From: Halegenticoccus soli
GTDB taxonomy: Archaea > Halobacteriota > Halobacteria > Halobacteriales > Haloferacaceae
Length of the DNA stretch: 64,000 nt
Reading direction: 5' to 3'
Assembly: GCF_002844195.1 (NCBI RefSeq)
Contig: NZ_PEND01000001.1
Location: 186,001-250,000, forward strand
This document shows positions 1 through 7,883 of the stretch, piece after piece. The position numbers and the translations under genes are program-made. Every line of letters begins with the position of its first letter. Positions within the stretch are counted from its first letter, which is position 1. The notes below the pieces were generated by a model, which saw nothing but the letters and a program-made list of their open reading frames with translations, had not been told where the DNA came from and did not search any database.

Positions 1-1
1 C

Positions 2-658
2 GCGGACCTCGACGCGGTGGTCGACCTGGACGATCCGGCGGCGTTCGCGCGCCGCGGTCAGCGCGTCGCCGACGCGATCGAGTCCGCCGAGTCGGTCGTC
101 GTCGCCGGGATCAACGGGGCGGCGCGGGGCGGCGGGGTGGAGCTCGCGCTCGCCTGCGATCTCCGCGTCGCGACGCCGGCGGCGACGTTCGCCGAGCCGG
201 GCGTGCGGTTCGGGCTGTTCGGTGCGTGGGGCGGGACGATCCGGCTCCCGCGTGCGCTCCGCGAGGGGGACGCGCTCGACTTCGCGCTCTCGGGTCGCGT
301 CGTCGACGCCGAGGAGGCGCTCAGGATCGGCCTCGTCTCGCGGATCGTCCCCGATCCTCGCGCGGTCGCAGAGGAGATCGCGGCGAACAAACCCGACGCC
401 GTCCGGACCGTCAAAGAGCGTCTGCGGGACCGTCGAAGCCGAGACGAGCGGGCGGTGGCGGAGGCGATCGCGTTCGAACGGCTGGTGGAGCGGTACGCCG
501 GCGACATCGCCGCGGACAGGGGCGACCGCGCCGTCCAGGGAGGCGATCCCGGGGGGGCTGGGGCCGCAGATCCCGCGGGTCCGGGACCCGCGAACGACGC
601 GAGCGACGCGGACGACGGTGAAAGAGGGGACGACAGCGGGGACGAACCTCGTTCCTGA
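2..658 (+). CDS. Enoyl-CoA hydratase/isomerase (crotonase) family protein, 5' end outside window
   Basis: The reading frame is already open at the first base, so the N-terminus is missing. Visible is the crotonase core: an AGINGAARGGGVELALACD segment (the GG oxyanion-hole turn), then AEPGVRFGLFGAWGGTIRLPR, and the IGLVSRIVP strand typical of the family. Family members hydrate or isomerise acyl-CoA thioesters in fatty or amino acid degradation; the exact substrate cannot be inferred. The last ~45 residues are a Gly/Asp/Ala-rich low-complexity tail that the family does not need. It converges on nadE with a 26-bp gap. Confidence 0.85.
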   Translation, partial: ADLDAVVDLDDPAAFARRGQRVADAIESAESVVVAGINGAARGGGVELALACDLRVATPAATFAEPGVRFGLFGAWGGTIRLPRALREGDALDFALSGRVVDAEEALRIGLVSRIVPDPRAVAEEIAANKPDAVRTVKERLRDRRSRDERAVAEAIAFERLVERYAGDIAADRGDRAVQGGDPGGAGAADPAGPGPANDASDADDGERGDDSGDEPRS

Positions 659-684
659 CGGTCCGGACGGCGTCGGAGGGCCGA

Positions 685-1518
685 TCAGAGCCCGAGCGGC
701 TGCGGCGCCGGCGGCATCGAGCGCTTGTGGGCGCTCGCGTCCACCAGCGAGACCACGCGCTCGATCTGCTCTTCGGTCACGCCGAGGTGCCGGACGGTGG
801 CGGCCTTCGACAGCGGACCGTCGACGTGTAGCGCGAGGACGGCGTCGAGCGTGTCGTAGTCGAGCCCCATCTCCTCCTCGTCGGTCTGTCCCGTCCACAT
901 TTCGGCCGAGGGCGTCTTCGTCACGAGGTCGTCGGCGACGCCGACGTGGGCCGCCAGCTGGCGGACCTGCTGCTTGTAGAGGGTGCCGATGGGGTTGCAG
1001 TCGACCGCCTGATCGCCGTACTTGGTGAAGTATCCGGTGAGCGCCTCGCTCCGGTTGCCCGTCCCGAGGACGATTCGGTTCTCGTGGTTGGCGACGAAGT
1101 AGCTCAGGACGGCCCGCGTCCGGACGCGGACGTTCCCCGCCGCCGTCTGATCGCCGGCGGCCTCCGGGAGCGCGTCGAAGAACCGCTCGACGATGGGGTT
1201 GATCTCGATCACGTCGTACTCGATTCCCAGCGTCTGCGCCACGCGTTCGGCGTCGCTCATGTTCTCGTCCGTGTTGACCCGGGAGGGGAGGACGAGAGCG
1301 TGGAGTCCGCCCTCGCCGAGCGCCTCGACCGCGAGGTGCGCGGTCAGGGTGCTGTCGATACCGCCCGAGAGTCCGAGAACTGCGCCGTCGGCGTTCGCCG
1401 CGTCGACGGTGTCGCGGACGAACGAGACGACGTGCTCGCGGGTCGCTTCCAGTTCGTCGTCCGAGAGACGGAGGTCGAGCGGCGCCGAGTCGGACAGAAC
1501 GGTTGCCTCGTTGCTCAT
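685..1518 (-). CDS. nadE: NAD+ synthetase
   Basis: A 277-residue NadE that adenylates and amidates nicotinic acid adenine dinucleotide to NAD+ in the cytoplasm. The ATP-pyrophosphatase P-loop SGGIDS lies at residues 51-56. Later family segments are GTGNRSEALTGYFTKYGD and a C-terminal PSAEMWTGQTDEEEMG stretch. Length fits the ammonia-dependent single-domain form; no glutaminase domain is present. The ATG at 1518 starts a normal N-terminus. Convergent with the preceding hydratase gene. Confidence 0.95.
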   Translation of the reverse strand: MSNEATVLSDSAPLDLRLSDDELEATREHVVSFVRDTVDAANADGAVLGLSGGIDSTLTAHLAVEALGEGGLHALVLPSRVNTDENMSDAERVAQTLGIEYDVIEINPIVERFFDALPEAAGDQTAAGNVRVRTRAVLSYFVANHENRIVLGTGNRSEALTGYFTKYGDQAVDCNPIGTLYKQQVRQLAAHVGVADDLVTKTPSAEMWTGQTDEEEMGLDYDTLDAVLALHVDGPLSKAATVRHLGVTEEQIERVVSLVDASAHKRSMPPAPQPLGL

Positions 1519-2472
1519 CGGTCGCCTCGTAGGGGCGCGACCGACTAATAGCCACCCTCTCCGCCGATCTTTTCGAACGTTCGTCCACTCGACGGAGGAC
1601 GTCCGGCGGGATCGGACCGCGACCGTCGCTTCGACTCGGAGCGTCGAGGTGCGTCCCGCGCCGTCGAGCCGGGTGCGAGGCGGGCGCGCGAAGAACGACT
1701 CAGGAGGATCCGCCCGCCTCGCTGTCAGAGGAACCGCGTGACCCGTGGAGGGTCACCTGAACGTTCGTCGTATGCGATAAATGCTTTCTGGCGGCGGGTC
1801 CGCCGCACGGGTCGAGGGGAGGAAACGGGTGTGTCAGAAACCGCTGGTCGCGCGCTTCCTCCCGTTCGGGCCTCGGAGTTCGTAACTGATATGCTTTTTG
1901 TCGGAACGAGACAAATCGACAGCGAGACGACTGCGCCCGACTAGACGAGTTATTATCGAATACACCTAATAGCTGTTCTCCTGTGAGTTCCACCCCCGAT
2001 TCGCCCTCGCCTCCGTTCTCCGCAGGCGGATCCTCGGTGGAGAGCCGAGCCTCTCAGGGACGAGGGCTCGCGCGGTGTCGAACGACGGATGAAGCTCGCC
2101 GAACGGGTCGTCGAAACGCCGGCGGCTACGACGGTTTCAGTTTGGAAGTGGGTATGTTGAAGAGAAGCTCATTCACGGTCGTCAGAGGCACCCCACTTCG
2201 GCCCGATGTCGCACGGGCCGTCCTAACCTACACGGTTTATCATAAAATCCTTTTCGGATGTCAAATGACTGTACGTTAGCGCCGGCTACGGACGCCGCTC
2301 TCGTCCGGGGGGACTGTTCGGCGTAGAACGGAGGGCCGGGTCGGGGTGCCTCTGATTCGAATCGGCGGATCCGCCCCCCGTCTCTCCCCGACGGGGCGAT
2401 TCCCCCTACGATCAGGGTACAAAAACGGCTCGTGACCGATCCGTCAAAATCCGCGAAAGACGAGCGAGGCCG
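1519..2472. other. Gene-poor stretch upstream of nadE
   Basis: About 950 bp with no convincing coding sequence on either strand; short open frames here lack family motifs and haloarchaeal acidic composition. It has several AT-richer patches (around 1770-1800, 1890-1980 and 2225-2275) and one 13-bp inverted repeat (2182-2194 and 2343-2355). With the transposase remnant just downstream, it looks like a decayed insertion region. This is inference. Confidence 0.6.
2182..2355. repeat. Perfect 13-bp inverted repeat enclosing 148 bp
   Basis: TCAGAGGCACCCC at 2182-2194 is repeated in inverted orientation as GGGGTGCCTCTGA at 2343-2355. The interior has no gene. No target duplication is obvious at the outer ends. 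It could be the termini of a small non-autonomous element, or chance. Confidence 0.5.
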
Positions 2473-2772
2473 TCAGCCTCTCTCAAAGCCGGCGCTTTCC
2501 GGACGCGCCGTCCGGTACTCCGCTCTCGTAGTACGCGTTACCGAGACGGTGAATCGCCTCGGGGTCAAGCCCTGAAGCATCTTCTGAACATTCAGGTCTT
2601 CCACGAACGCGACGTCGTATTCTTTGACGAGCCACGTCGTGGGTTTGTGCTGGTAGTCCACGTAGTCCCAGCGGACGTGGTTGTAGAGTTGGCGATGGAC
2701 GTCTAACTGATGTTCCAGTCGCTCCGCCACCTCTTGTGTCGGGTACGCGTGGTAGCGGTGACTGTCTTCCAT
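2473..2772 (-). pseudogene. Internally deleted TnpB (IS200/IS605-type) remnant
   Basis: The first ~45 residues match the N-terminus of haloarchaeal TnpB proteins (RYHAYPTQEVAERLEHQLDV, then RQLYNHVRWDYV). The frame then jumps to KEYDVAFVEDLNVQKMLQ, the segment with the second RuvC-type acidic residue (ED-L). Everything between, including the first catalytic Asp, is missing. Downstream the reading decays with no zinc finger or C-terminal RuvC motif. A full TnpB is about 400 residues and this is 99, so it cannot be an active nuclease. No tnpA was seen nearby. Confidence 0.8.
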
Positions 2773-2924
2773 CGCTGTCTACTGTATTCCATCGCCGTCT
2801 CTCGATTGGAAACGTGTTGATTTACTGGTTTGTACATCTGAGTGTCGGCTTCATCCCCGAGGTCACGCCTCGCGGTATTCGCCTTGTCCGCTGATAAATG
2901 AGATCACGGAGACGAGTGGGGGAA

Positions 2925-3131
2925 CTACTCTACGAGCACCATCTCGACGAAGTGCTCCTCGCCAAACTCGTCTTCGTGCCGTGTCCCTTCGTTCAGAGCA
3001 GCGCGAAGCCCGTCGATGGTCTCTTCGTAGTTACACTCGACACACGCTAATTCGTATGTTGGCGGGCCATCTACGTCACTCTCCCTCGACGATGGCTCGG
3101 TATCGCTCGACTGCTCTCGGTTCAAGGCCAT
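2925..3131 (-). CDS. Small CxxC protein, haloarchaeal, unknown function
   Basis: A 68-residue acidic protein. The ATG at 3131 (MALNREQSSDTEP) is preferred over upstream starts because the upstream extension is basic and unlike haloarchaeal proteins. The C-terminal half carries YELACVECNYE, a CxxC knuckle, followed by His-containing HEDEFGEEHFVEMVLVE. This resembles a group of small haloarchaeal putative zinc-binding proteins I recall. Function unknown. Confidence 0.65.
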   Translation of the reverse strand: MALNREQSSDTEPSSRESDVDGPPTYELACVECNYEETIDGLRAALNEGTRHEDEFGEEHFVEMVLVE

Positions 3132-3460
3132 CGGCAGAGTGGGGTTCACGCATTGACGTATTAAGCGACGCGCCCAATCGAAATGGCGAGATGCGAGACC
3201 GGGTGGTGGTGATCGCTCATTATCACGTCTCTTCGCTATAGCTCTCATCGCTCCTGATCCGTTCACTGCACTCCGGCGGGGGAGTTGGCCAAACGTGTAG
3301 CGTCGCCACAGCCACCGACGCGGGAATTTAACCGATCGTCCCGTTCCACGAGACGCCACATTGAGAGCGCTTCACCCGCGTAGCACTCGAAAGGGCGATA
3401 CGAGGGCGAGATCGCCATCTTCAAGGTGAGCGACCTTGTACGGGATGATGCGATTCGAGA
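3132..3460. other. Intergenic, nothing recognised
   Basis: About 330 bp between the small CxxC gene and tRNA-Gly. No gene, repeat or structured RNA recognised. It must hold the tRNA promoter, but no clear TATA element was identified. Confidence 0.5.
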
Positions 3461-3531
3461 GCGCCGTTGGTCCAGTGGTAGGACAGTGGCTTCCCAAGCC
3501 ACTAGCCCGGGTTCAATTCCCGGACGGCGCA
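3461..3531 (+). tRNA. tRNA-Gly (anticodon CCC)
   Basis: A 71-nt cloverleaf. Acceptor stem GCGCCGT pairs with ACGGCGC, followed by discriminator A; no CCA is encoded. The D-loop contains GGTAGGAC. The anticodon stem GTGGC/GCCAC closes the loop TTCCCAA, giving anticodon CCC, which reads glycine GGG. The T-arm is GGGTTCAATTCCC. No intron. The last 11 nt plus the next base recur at 19019-19030. Confidence 0.97.
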
Positions 3532-4108
3532 TACGAACGCGGCGCGCTTTTCGACGCGACGGGTCGCCGGACTCCGGGAAGTCGATCTCCGAACCGAGCG
3601 AACGTCGCGCCCGAACTGTCGGTCGGTCGGACAGATCCTGGGATGGCACGACGGGCCCGAGCGCTAAACGGTGCGTTCGCCGCCCGTTTCGATCGACCGT
3701 GACGAAAACGCAAAAAACCGCGATTGTCTTCGAACCAAACAGATTAGGGCCTACGCTGATACTCGAACGGCGACGAGAACGGAGTGCGGTGCGGCGTGAG
3801 GCACCCCCTCTGTGATCGGGTGCGAAACCGCACGATCCGGCACGTGGCTTGACACACTACAACCGGACCGCAATCATCACTCCTCGTCCCTTTCGCGGCC
3901 GCGAACTCCGTCGCCGGCGATCGGCAGCTCTCGTCGATCCCGGTGCTCTCGTCGCTCTCGACGCTCTGGTAGGCCCCGCTCGGATCGGCGGACCGCTCGT
4001 CCGTCCGGTTCGAGCGCCTCCGCGCCCGAAGCGATGCGACGCTCGATCCCGTGACGCGCTTTCTCGCCCGGAGCGTGGTGTCGGTACGGTACCGGACCGC
4101 CGAGGCGC
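3532..4108. other. Intergenic, nothing recognised
   Basis: About 580 bp after tRNA-Gly with no believable gene. A run of A residues near 3710-3716 may help end tRNA transcription. Basic, Arg-rich frames here look like antisense artefacts of high GC. Confidence 0.5.
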
Positions 4109-4843
4109 TTAGCGGTTCTCGGCGCCGAATGGCGCCGCCCGGTCGCCGTCCGCGACGATCCGGCGGAGTTCGACCGTGGCGTTCTCGTCGAACCAGAGCC
4201 GTCGCCTCCACCACGGTCCCCTGCCGGAATCGTTGGAAAGCTCGGTCACGAGGCGGTTGGCCTCCGCGCCGACCTCGCGCGAACTCAGGGGCACGGCGCG
4301 GTCGTAGAGCCGCGAACCGTCGCCGCCGGCGACGAGCACCTTCGCGTCGAACGGGTCGCGCTTGACGTGGGCGTTGTTCGAAAATCGGGCCCGCTCCGCC
4401 GCCGGGAGGCGCTCGTACTCGCGCCCGGTGACGGCCGTCTCGACGCGGAACTCCCCGATGAGGTACGCCCCCCAGTCCGGGGCGATCCACTCCGCCCGCT
4501 CGTCCGGGTGCCCGCTGTAACTCAGGGTCGCGTAAAAGAACAGGCTGTCGTCCGGTTTCAGCTCGGAGAGCGGCCCGGCCTTCACGCCGTGTTCGTCACC
4601 GTAGGTGTAGCGTTCGCAGCTCGGGTACGTCGCGAACTCCGGATCGAGGTGGACCGGCACGTCGGCGACTCCATCCGGAATCTCGATCCTCAGGTCCAGG
4701 TCCGCGTACGTCGGGACCGCTCCGCGCGTCGCGGCCCGTTCGGGTATCGGCACGTACTCGAAGCGCCCGCTCGGGCCGATCGGCCCGCGAAAGCCGGGCA
4801 GGTTCGTGTTGGCGGCGACGTTGATGGCGATGCTCCGGGGCAC
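4109..4843 (-). CDS. Uncharacterised protein resembling Nmad3 (nucleotide-modification-associated) proteins
   Basis: A 244-residue protein beginning at a GTG at 4843 (PRSIAINVAANTNLPGFRGP), chosen because conserved-looking sequence starts there. The opening 'INVAANTN...RGPI...GRFEYVPIPE' pattern, then YPSCERYTYGDEHG and SLFFYATLSY, is how I remember Nmad3-type proteins that comparative genomics linked to DNA-modification loci; that assignment is from memory and not certain. No signal peptide or membrane segment. It lies 80 bp downstream of the zinc-ribbon membrane protein gene on the same strand, likely co-transcribed. No restriction or modification gene is nearby. Confidence 0.75.
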   Translation of the reverse strand: MPRSIAINVAANTNLPGFRGPIGPSGRFEYVPIPERAATRGAVPTYADLDLRIEIPDGVADVPVHLDPEFATYPSCERYTYGDEHGVKAGPLSELKPDDSLFFYATLSYSGHPDERAEWIAPDWGAYLIGEFRVETAVTGREYERLPAAERARFSNNAHVKRDPFDAKVLVAGGDGSRLYDRAVPLSSREVGAEANRLVTELSNDSGRGPWWRRRLWFDENATVELRRIVADGDRAAPFGAENR

Positions 4844-4923
4844 TGACAGGGGGTTCGCCTCCCGGCGGAAAACGTTCTCGGTGTCCGCGTCCGACGCCGT
4901 CGGCCCGCGCGGCACCGGAGCGC

Positions 4924-5283
4924 TCACCCGAGGCGCTGAGCGCAGTTCCGGCAGAAGACGAACGTCGCGTCGGGCTCGTTCTCCGCGCCGCAGTGCGGAC
5001 ACCGTCGCTCTCCCGCCTCCGCGCCCCCCGCGCCGAACGACGGCCGCGACTCGGGCGTCGGCGTCCCCCACCACGTCCCCGCGAAGTGGTCCGGCCCCTC
5101 CCCGCGGGCGCGCTCGCGGCGTCCCCGCTCGTCGCGCACCTCCCGGTCCGCGCCGTCGCGTTCGGACGTCGGGCGGCCGTGCTCGGCGAACGGTTCGTCC
5201 CGGTCCCAGAGATACCGATACACCAGTAGCTGGAGGACGGCCAGCCCGACCGCGTAGAGCACGATCCAGCCCCAGATGTCCAT
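4924..5283 (-). CDS. Membrane-anchored zinc-ribbon protein
   Basis: A 119-residue protein starting at the ATG at 5283. One transmembrane helix near residues 3-22 (IWGWIVLYAVGLAVLQLLVY), then a charged Arg/Asp/Glu-rich linker with FAGTWWGTPTPES, then a C-terminal zinc ribbon CPHCGAENEP...FCRNCAQRLG with two CxxC knuckles. Similar anchor-linker-ribbon proteins are widespread in haloarchaea and uncharacterised. It probably forms an operon with the Nmad3-like gene downstream. Confidence 0.85.
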   Translation of the reverse strand: MDIWGWIVLYAVGLAVLQLLVYRYLWDRDEPFAEHGRPTSERDGADREVRDERGRRERARGEGPDHFAGTWWGTPTPESRPSFGAGGAEAGERRCPHCGAENEPDATFVFCRNCAQRLG

Positions 5284-5403
5284 CACTATGAGGTACGATA
5301 CCACGCGACTTTGATTCTTCGATAGTCTGGATCGTCGAAATGTCGTCGGCGCGGACGAACGATCGGCGCGCAATCGGCCGTTTTCGGGCGAATCGGTGCA
5401 CCC

Positions 5404-6594
5404 TCACCCGTCCGCGGGGAGGAGTCGGAGCACCCGGTCGTCGCTCTCGCGCGGAGAGCCGCGGCCGTCCCGGTTGCTCGTCGCGACGAGCAGGTGGCCG
5501 TCCGGGTCGACGAAGGCGGTCCGCAGCCGGCCGAACTCGCCCTCGAACAGCCGCTCGTCGGCCGCCACGCCGCCGTTCTTCCGGATGCGGGTGCGGTGGA
5601 GGTGTTCCCCGACCAGCGTCCCGAAGAAGAAGTCGCCGCGCCAGGCGTCGATCGGACCGCCGTAGAACGTCGCGCTCCCCGGCGCGATCGTCGGCGTGTA
5701 CGACGCGATCGGATCGGCGTACTCGTCGTCCTCGCTCGGCCCCGTCACCTCGGGCCAGCCGTAGTTGCGGCCCGCTTCGAGCGCGTTGATCTCGTCGTCG
5801 ACGTCGGGACCGTGTTCGGTGCTGTACAGCGTTCCGTCCCGGAAAGCGAGCCCCTGCGGGTTCCGATGCCCGTAGGAGAACACCTCGTTCCCGAACGGGT
5901 TGTCGGGGTGCGGGTCGCCGTCGAGCGTGAGGCGGAGGACCTTCCCGGCGAGCGACTCGCGGTCCTGCGCGAGGCCCGCCTTGTTCGCGTCGCCGGTCGT
6001 GACGAAGAGCGAGTCCCCCCGGACCGCCAGCCGCCCCCCGTCGTGGATGCTCGACGCCGGAATCCCCTCCAGGATCGACTCCTGCGCCCAGCCGTCGTCG
6101 AGATCGTGGCGGACGACCCGGTTCCGGAGCCCGCCCCCGCCGTCGTACGTCTGGTACGTGTACGCCGTCGGCTCGCCCGGGCGGAAGGCGAGTCCGAGCA
6201 GCCCGCCCTCGCCGGTCGGTTCGAGGTCCGGAATCCCGTCGACCAGAACCTCGACCTCGGCCGCCCCGCCACCGCTGCCGGCTCCGCCGTCCGCGACGCG
6301 GACGATCCGGCCGGGGCGCTCGGTGAGGTAGAGCCGTCCGTCCCGGTACGCCGCGCCCCAGGGGACTTCGAGCCCCGAGACGACGGTCTCGACGCGGACG
6401 GGCAGGCCGCCGTTCCCGCCGTCCGACGGGCCGGAACTCCCCTCGCCGTCGGTCGTCGATCCGGTCCCGTCGGGCGCGCCCAGGCAGCCCGCGCTCCCCA
6501 ATCCGAGACCGAAAGCGCCGACGCCGGCCAGGTAGCGCCGGCGAGAACGTCGAGTTCGCGCCCGTCCGGCGGCCGATCTCCGCGTGCGGCTCAT
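5404..6594 (-). CDS. PQQ-dependent sugar (aldose/sorbosone-type) dehydrogenase, Tat lipoprotein
   Basis: A 396-residue soluble beta-propeller quinoprotein family member that would oxidise an aldose outside the membrane. The ATG at 6594 puts the twin-arginine region (RRSRRRYLAGVGAFGLGLG) near the start, followed by a lipobox-like SAGC, so Tat export and lipid anchoring are likely. Family landmarks: VPWGAAYRDGRLYLTERPGRI, GGLLGLAFRP, YSYGHRNPQGLAFRDG-like segment, TEHGPDVDDEINALEAGRNYGWP, and ASYTPTIAPGSATFYGG. A Gly/Ser-rich linker follows the lipobox. The next gene upstream on the same strand is the acyltransferase, 180 bp away. Confidence 0.9.
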   Translation of the reverse strand: MSRTRRSAAGRARTRRSRRRYLAGVGAFGLGLGSAGCLGAPDGTGSTTDGEGSSGPSDGGNGGLPVRVETVVSGLEVPWGAAYRDGRLYLTERPGRIVRVADGGAGSGGGAAEVEVLVDGIPDLEPTGEGGLLGLAFRPGEPTAYTYQTYDGGGGLRNRVVRHDLDDGWAQESILEGIPASSIHDGGRLAVRGDSLFVTTGDANKAGLAQDRESLAGKVLRLTLDGDPHPDNPFGNEVFSYGHRNPQGLAFRDGTLYSTEHGPDVDDEINALEAGRNYGWPEVTGPSEDDEYADPIASYTPTIAPGSATFYGGPIDAWRGDFFFGTLVGEHLHRTRIRKNGGVAADERLFEGEFGRLRTAFVDPDGHLLVATSNRDGRGSPRESDDRVLRLLPADG

Positions 6595-6672
6595 GCCCGC
6601 GATACGGCGGCGCACGGCAAAAGTGGTTGCCCGCCCCCGTTCCGCGACGGGGCGAAGCCGCTCGGCTGCGAG

Positions 6673-6726
6673 CGGTCCGCGTTCGGCGGGCGGTCCGCGT
6701 TCGGCGACCGATCCGCGTTCGGCGGG
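6673..6726. repeat. Three 18-bp tandem units in the spacer
   Basis: Consecutive units at 6673-6690, 6691-6708 and 6709-6726 follow the consensus CGGTCCGCGTTCGGCGGG with one to three changes; a decayed fourth unit follows. It lies between the acyltransferase stop and the PQQ dehydrogenase start. Confidence 0.8.
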
Positions 6727-6775
6727 CGATCCGGCAGGCGACGAGCCGCGTTCGCGCTCGGTGAGCGGCCGGCGA

Positions 6776-7681
6776 TCAGTCGGCGCTCGGCGGCCGGAGG
6801 TCCCGGCCGAACTCGTCGAACACGTCGAGGTCCTCGGGGAGGTCGTACTCGATCCGGCGCTCGTCCTGCCGGTTCGGATTCGCGTTCTCGATGGGCTCGG
6901 CCGCCGACTCCCAGCCGGGCTTCACCTTGACGCTGCGGGCGGGCATGCCGACGGCGATGTGGTGGTCCGGCACGTCGCCCTGGACGACCGCCCGCGCGCC
7001 CACGATGGCGTTCTTCCCGACGCGGCACCCGGCTCGGATCATCGAGTCGTACGTGATGCGCGCGTCGTCGCCGACGATCGTCTCGTAGTTTCTGACCTCC
7101 GTCTGATCGACGATGTCGTGGTCGTGGCTGTAGATGTGCACGCCGTCGGAGATGGAGACGCGGTCGCCGATGGTGAGCTTCCCGCGGTCGTCGAGGTGGA
7201 CGTCGTCGTGGATGACCGTGTTGTCGCCGACGGTGATGTTGTGGCCGTAGGAGAAGGTGACGCCCTTGAAGATGCGGAGGTTTTCCCCCGCCTCCTCGAA
7301 GAGGTGGTCGGCGAGCATCTGCCGGAAGCGGAGGGCGAAGTCGACGTTGTCGGCCATCGGCGTCGCGTCGAACTGCCGCCAGAGCCACTGGAGGTGCTTG
7401 GAGCGGCGGAACTTCTCCTCGTCCTTCTCGGCGTAGTACTCGCTCTCGAGCGTCGAGTTGCACGGGTCGTACCCCTGGAGACGGACCCGCTCGGCGTTCG
7501 ACACCGGCTCCCCGTTCTGCCAGGCCTCGTACGCCTCGCGGTCGCCGAAGAGGTCGACGAGCACGTCCCGGACGACCTTGCAGGTGTCTTCGTCCGAGGA
7601 GAGCCGCTCGTCTACCTCTTCGATGAAGTCCTGAACGCCGGCTTCGGCGTCCTCGGGGAGAGACACGTAGCGCTTCGTCAT
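6776..7681 (-). CDS. Left-handed beta-helix (hexapeptide) acyltransferase
   Basis: A 301-residue protein. The first ~140 residues are an acidic helical domain (LSSDEDTCKVVRDVLVDLF, KHLQWLWRQFDATPMADNVDF). Residues ~155-260 are hexapeptide repeats with the ITVGDNTVIHDDVHLDDRG and ISDGVHIYSHDHDI pattern; the His-rich turn fits the active site of the maltose/galactoside acetyltransferase-like superfamily. The repeats end at GMPARSVKVKPG, the usual coil-exit motif. Family members move acetyl or acyl groups onto sugars or nucleotide sugars; the acceptor here is unknown. Divergent from GH68 with a ~200-bp spacer. Confidence 0.85.
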   Translation of the reverse strand: MTKRYVSLPEDAEAGVQDFIEEVDERLSSDEDTCKVVRDVLVDLFGDREAYEAWQNGEPVSNAERVRLQGYDPCNSTLESEYYAEKDEEKFRRSKHLQWLWRQFDATPMADNVDFALRFRQMLADHLFEEAGENLRIFKGVTFSYGHNITVGDNTVIHDDVHLDDRGKLTIGDRVSISDGVHIYSHDHDIVDQTEVRNYETIVGDDARITYDSMIRAGCRVGKNAIVGARAVVQGDVPDHHIAVGMPARSVKVKPGWESAAEPIENANPNRQDERRIEYDLPEDLDVFDEFGRDLRPPSAD

Positions 7682-7883
7682 TAGCCCCCCTTTCGCCGTC
7701 GCCCCACAAATGGATTCGGGTGTGAGCAGCGGTCGCCAGACTCCGGCTCCCGGGCGCGCGACCCCGGCGCGCCGGTACGCGATCTCGCCCCGCCAGAACT
7801 GATCGACGGACGCGATCCGACGGCTCGGTTTCCTCCCGGCGCAAAAGGTGAGAGCTTTGGGTCAGCACCGATCACCGACACGC

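Noticed and set aside
222-1028. Long Arg-rich frame overlapping the hydratase gene and nadE
   Set aside because: Basic, low-complexity product in the wrong frame; typical antisense or shifted-frame artefact of GC-rich haloarchaeal DNA.
1700-1993. 97-codon frame on the minus strand after nadE
   Set aside because: No family motif, not acidic, and lies in a decayed region.
3426-3815. Frames spanning tRNA-Gly on both strands
   Set aside because: They overlap a clear tRNA and encode basic, motif-free products.
3785-3830. GAGGCACCCC near 3800 as a third copy of the 13-bp inverted-repeat arm
   Set aside because: Only ten bases shared and no partner arm; treated as chance.
5494-6930. 478-codon plus-strand frame opposite the PQQ dehydrogenase
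   Set aside because: Long only because of GC bias; no motif, while the minus strand has a complete quinoprotein.
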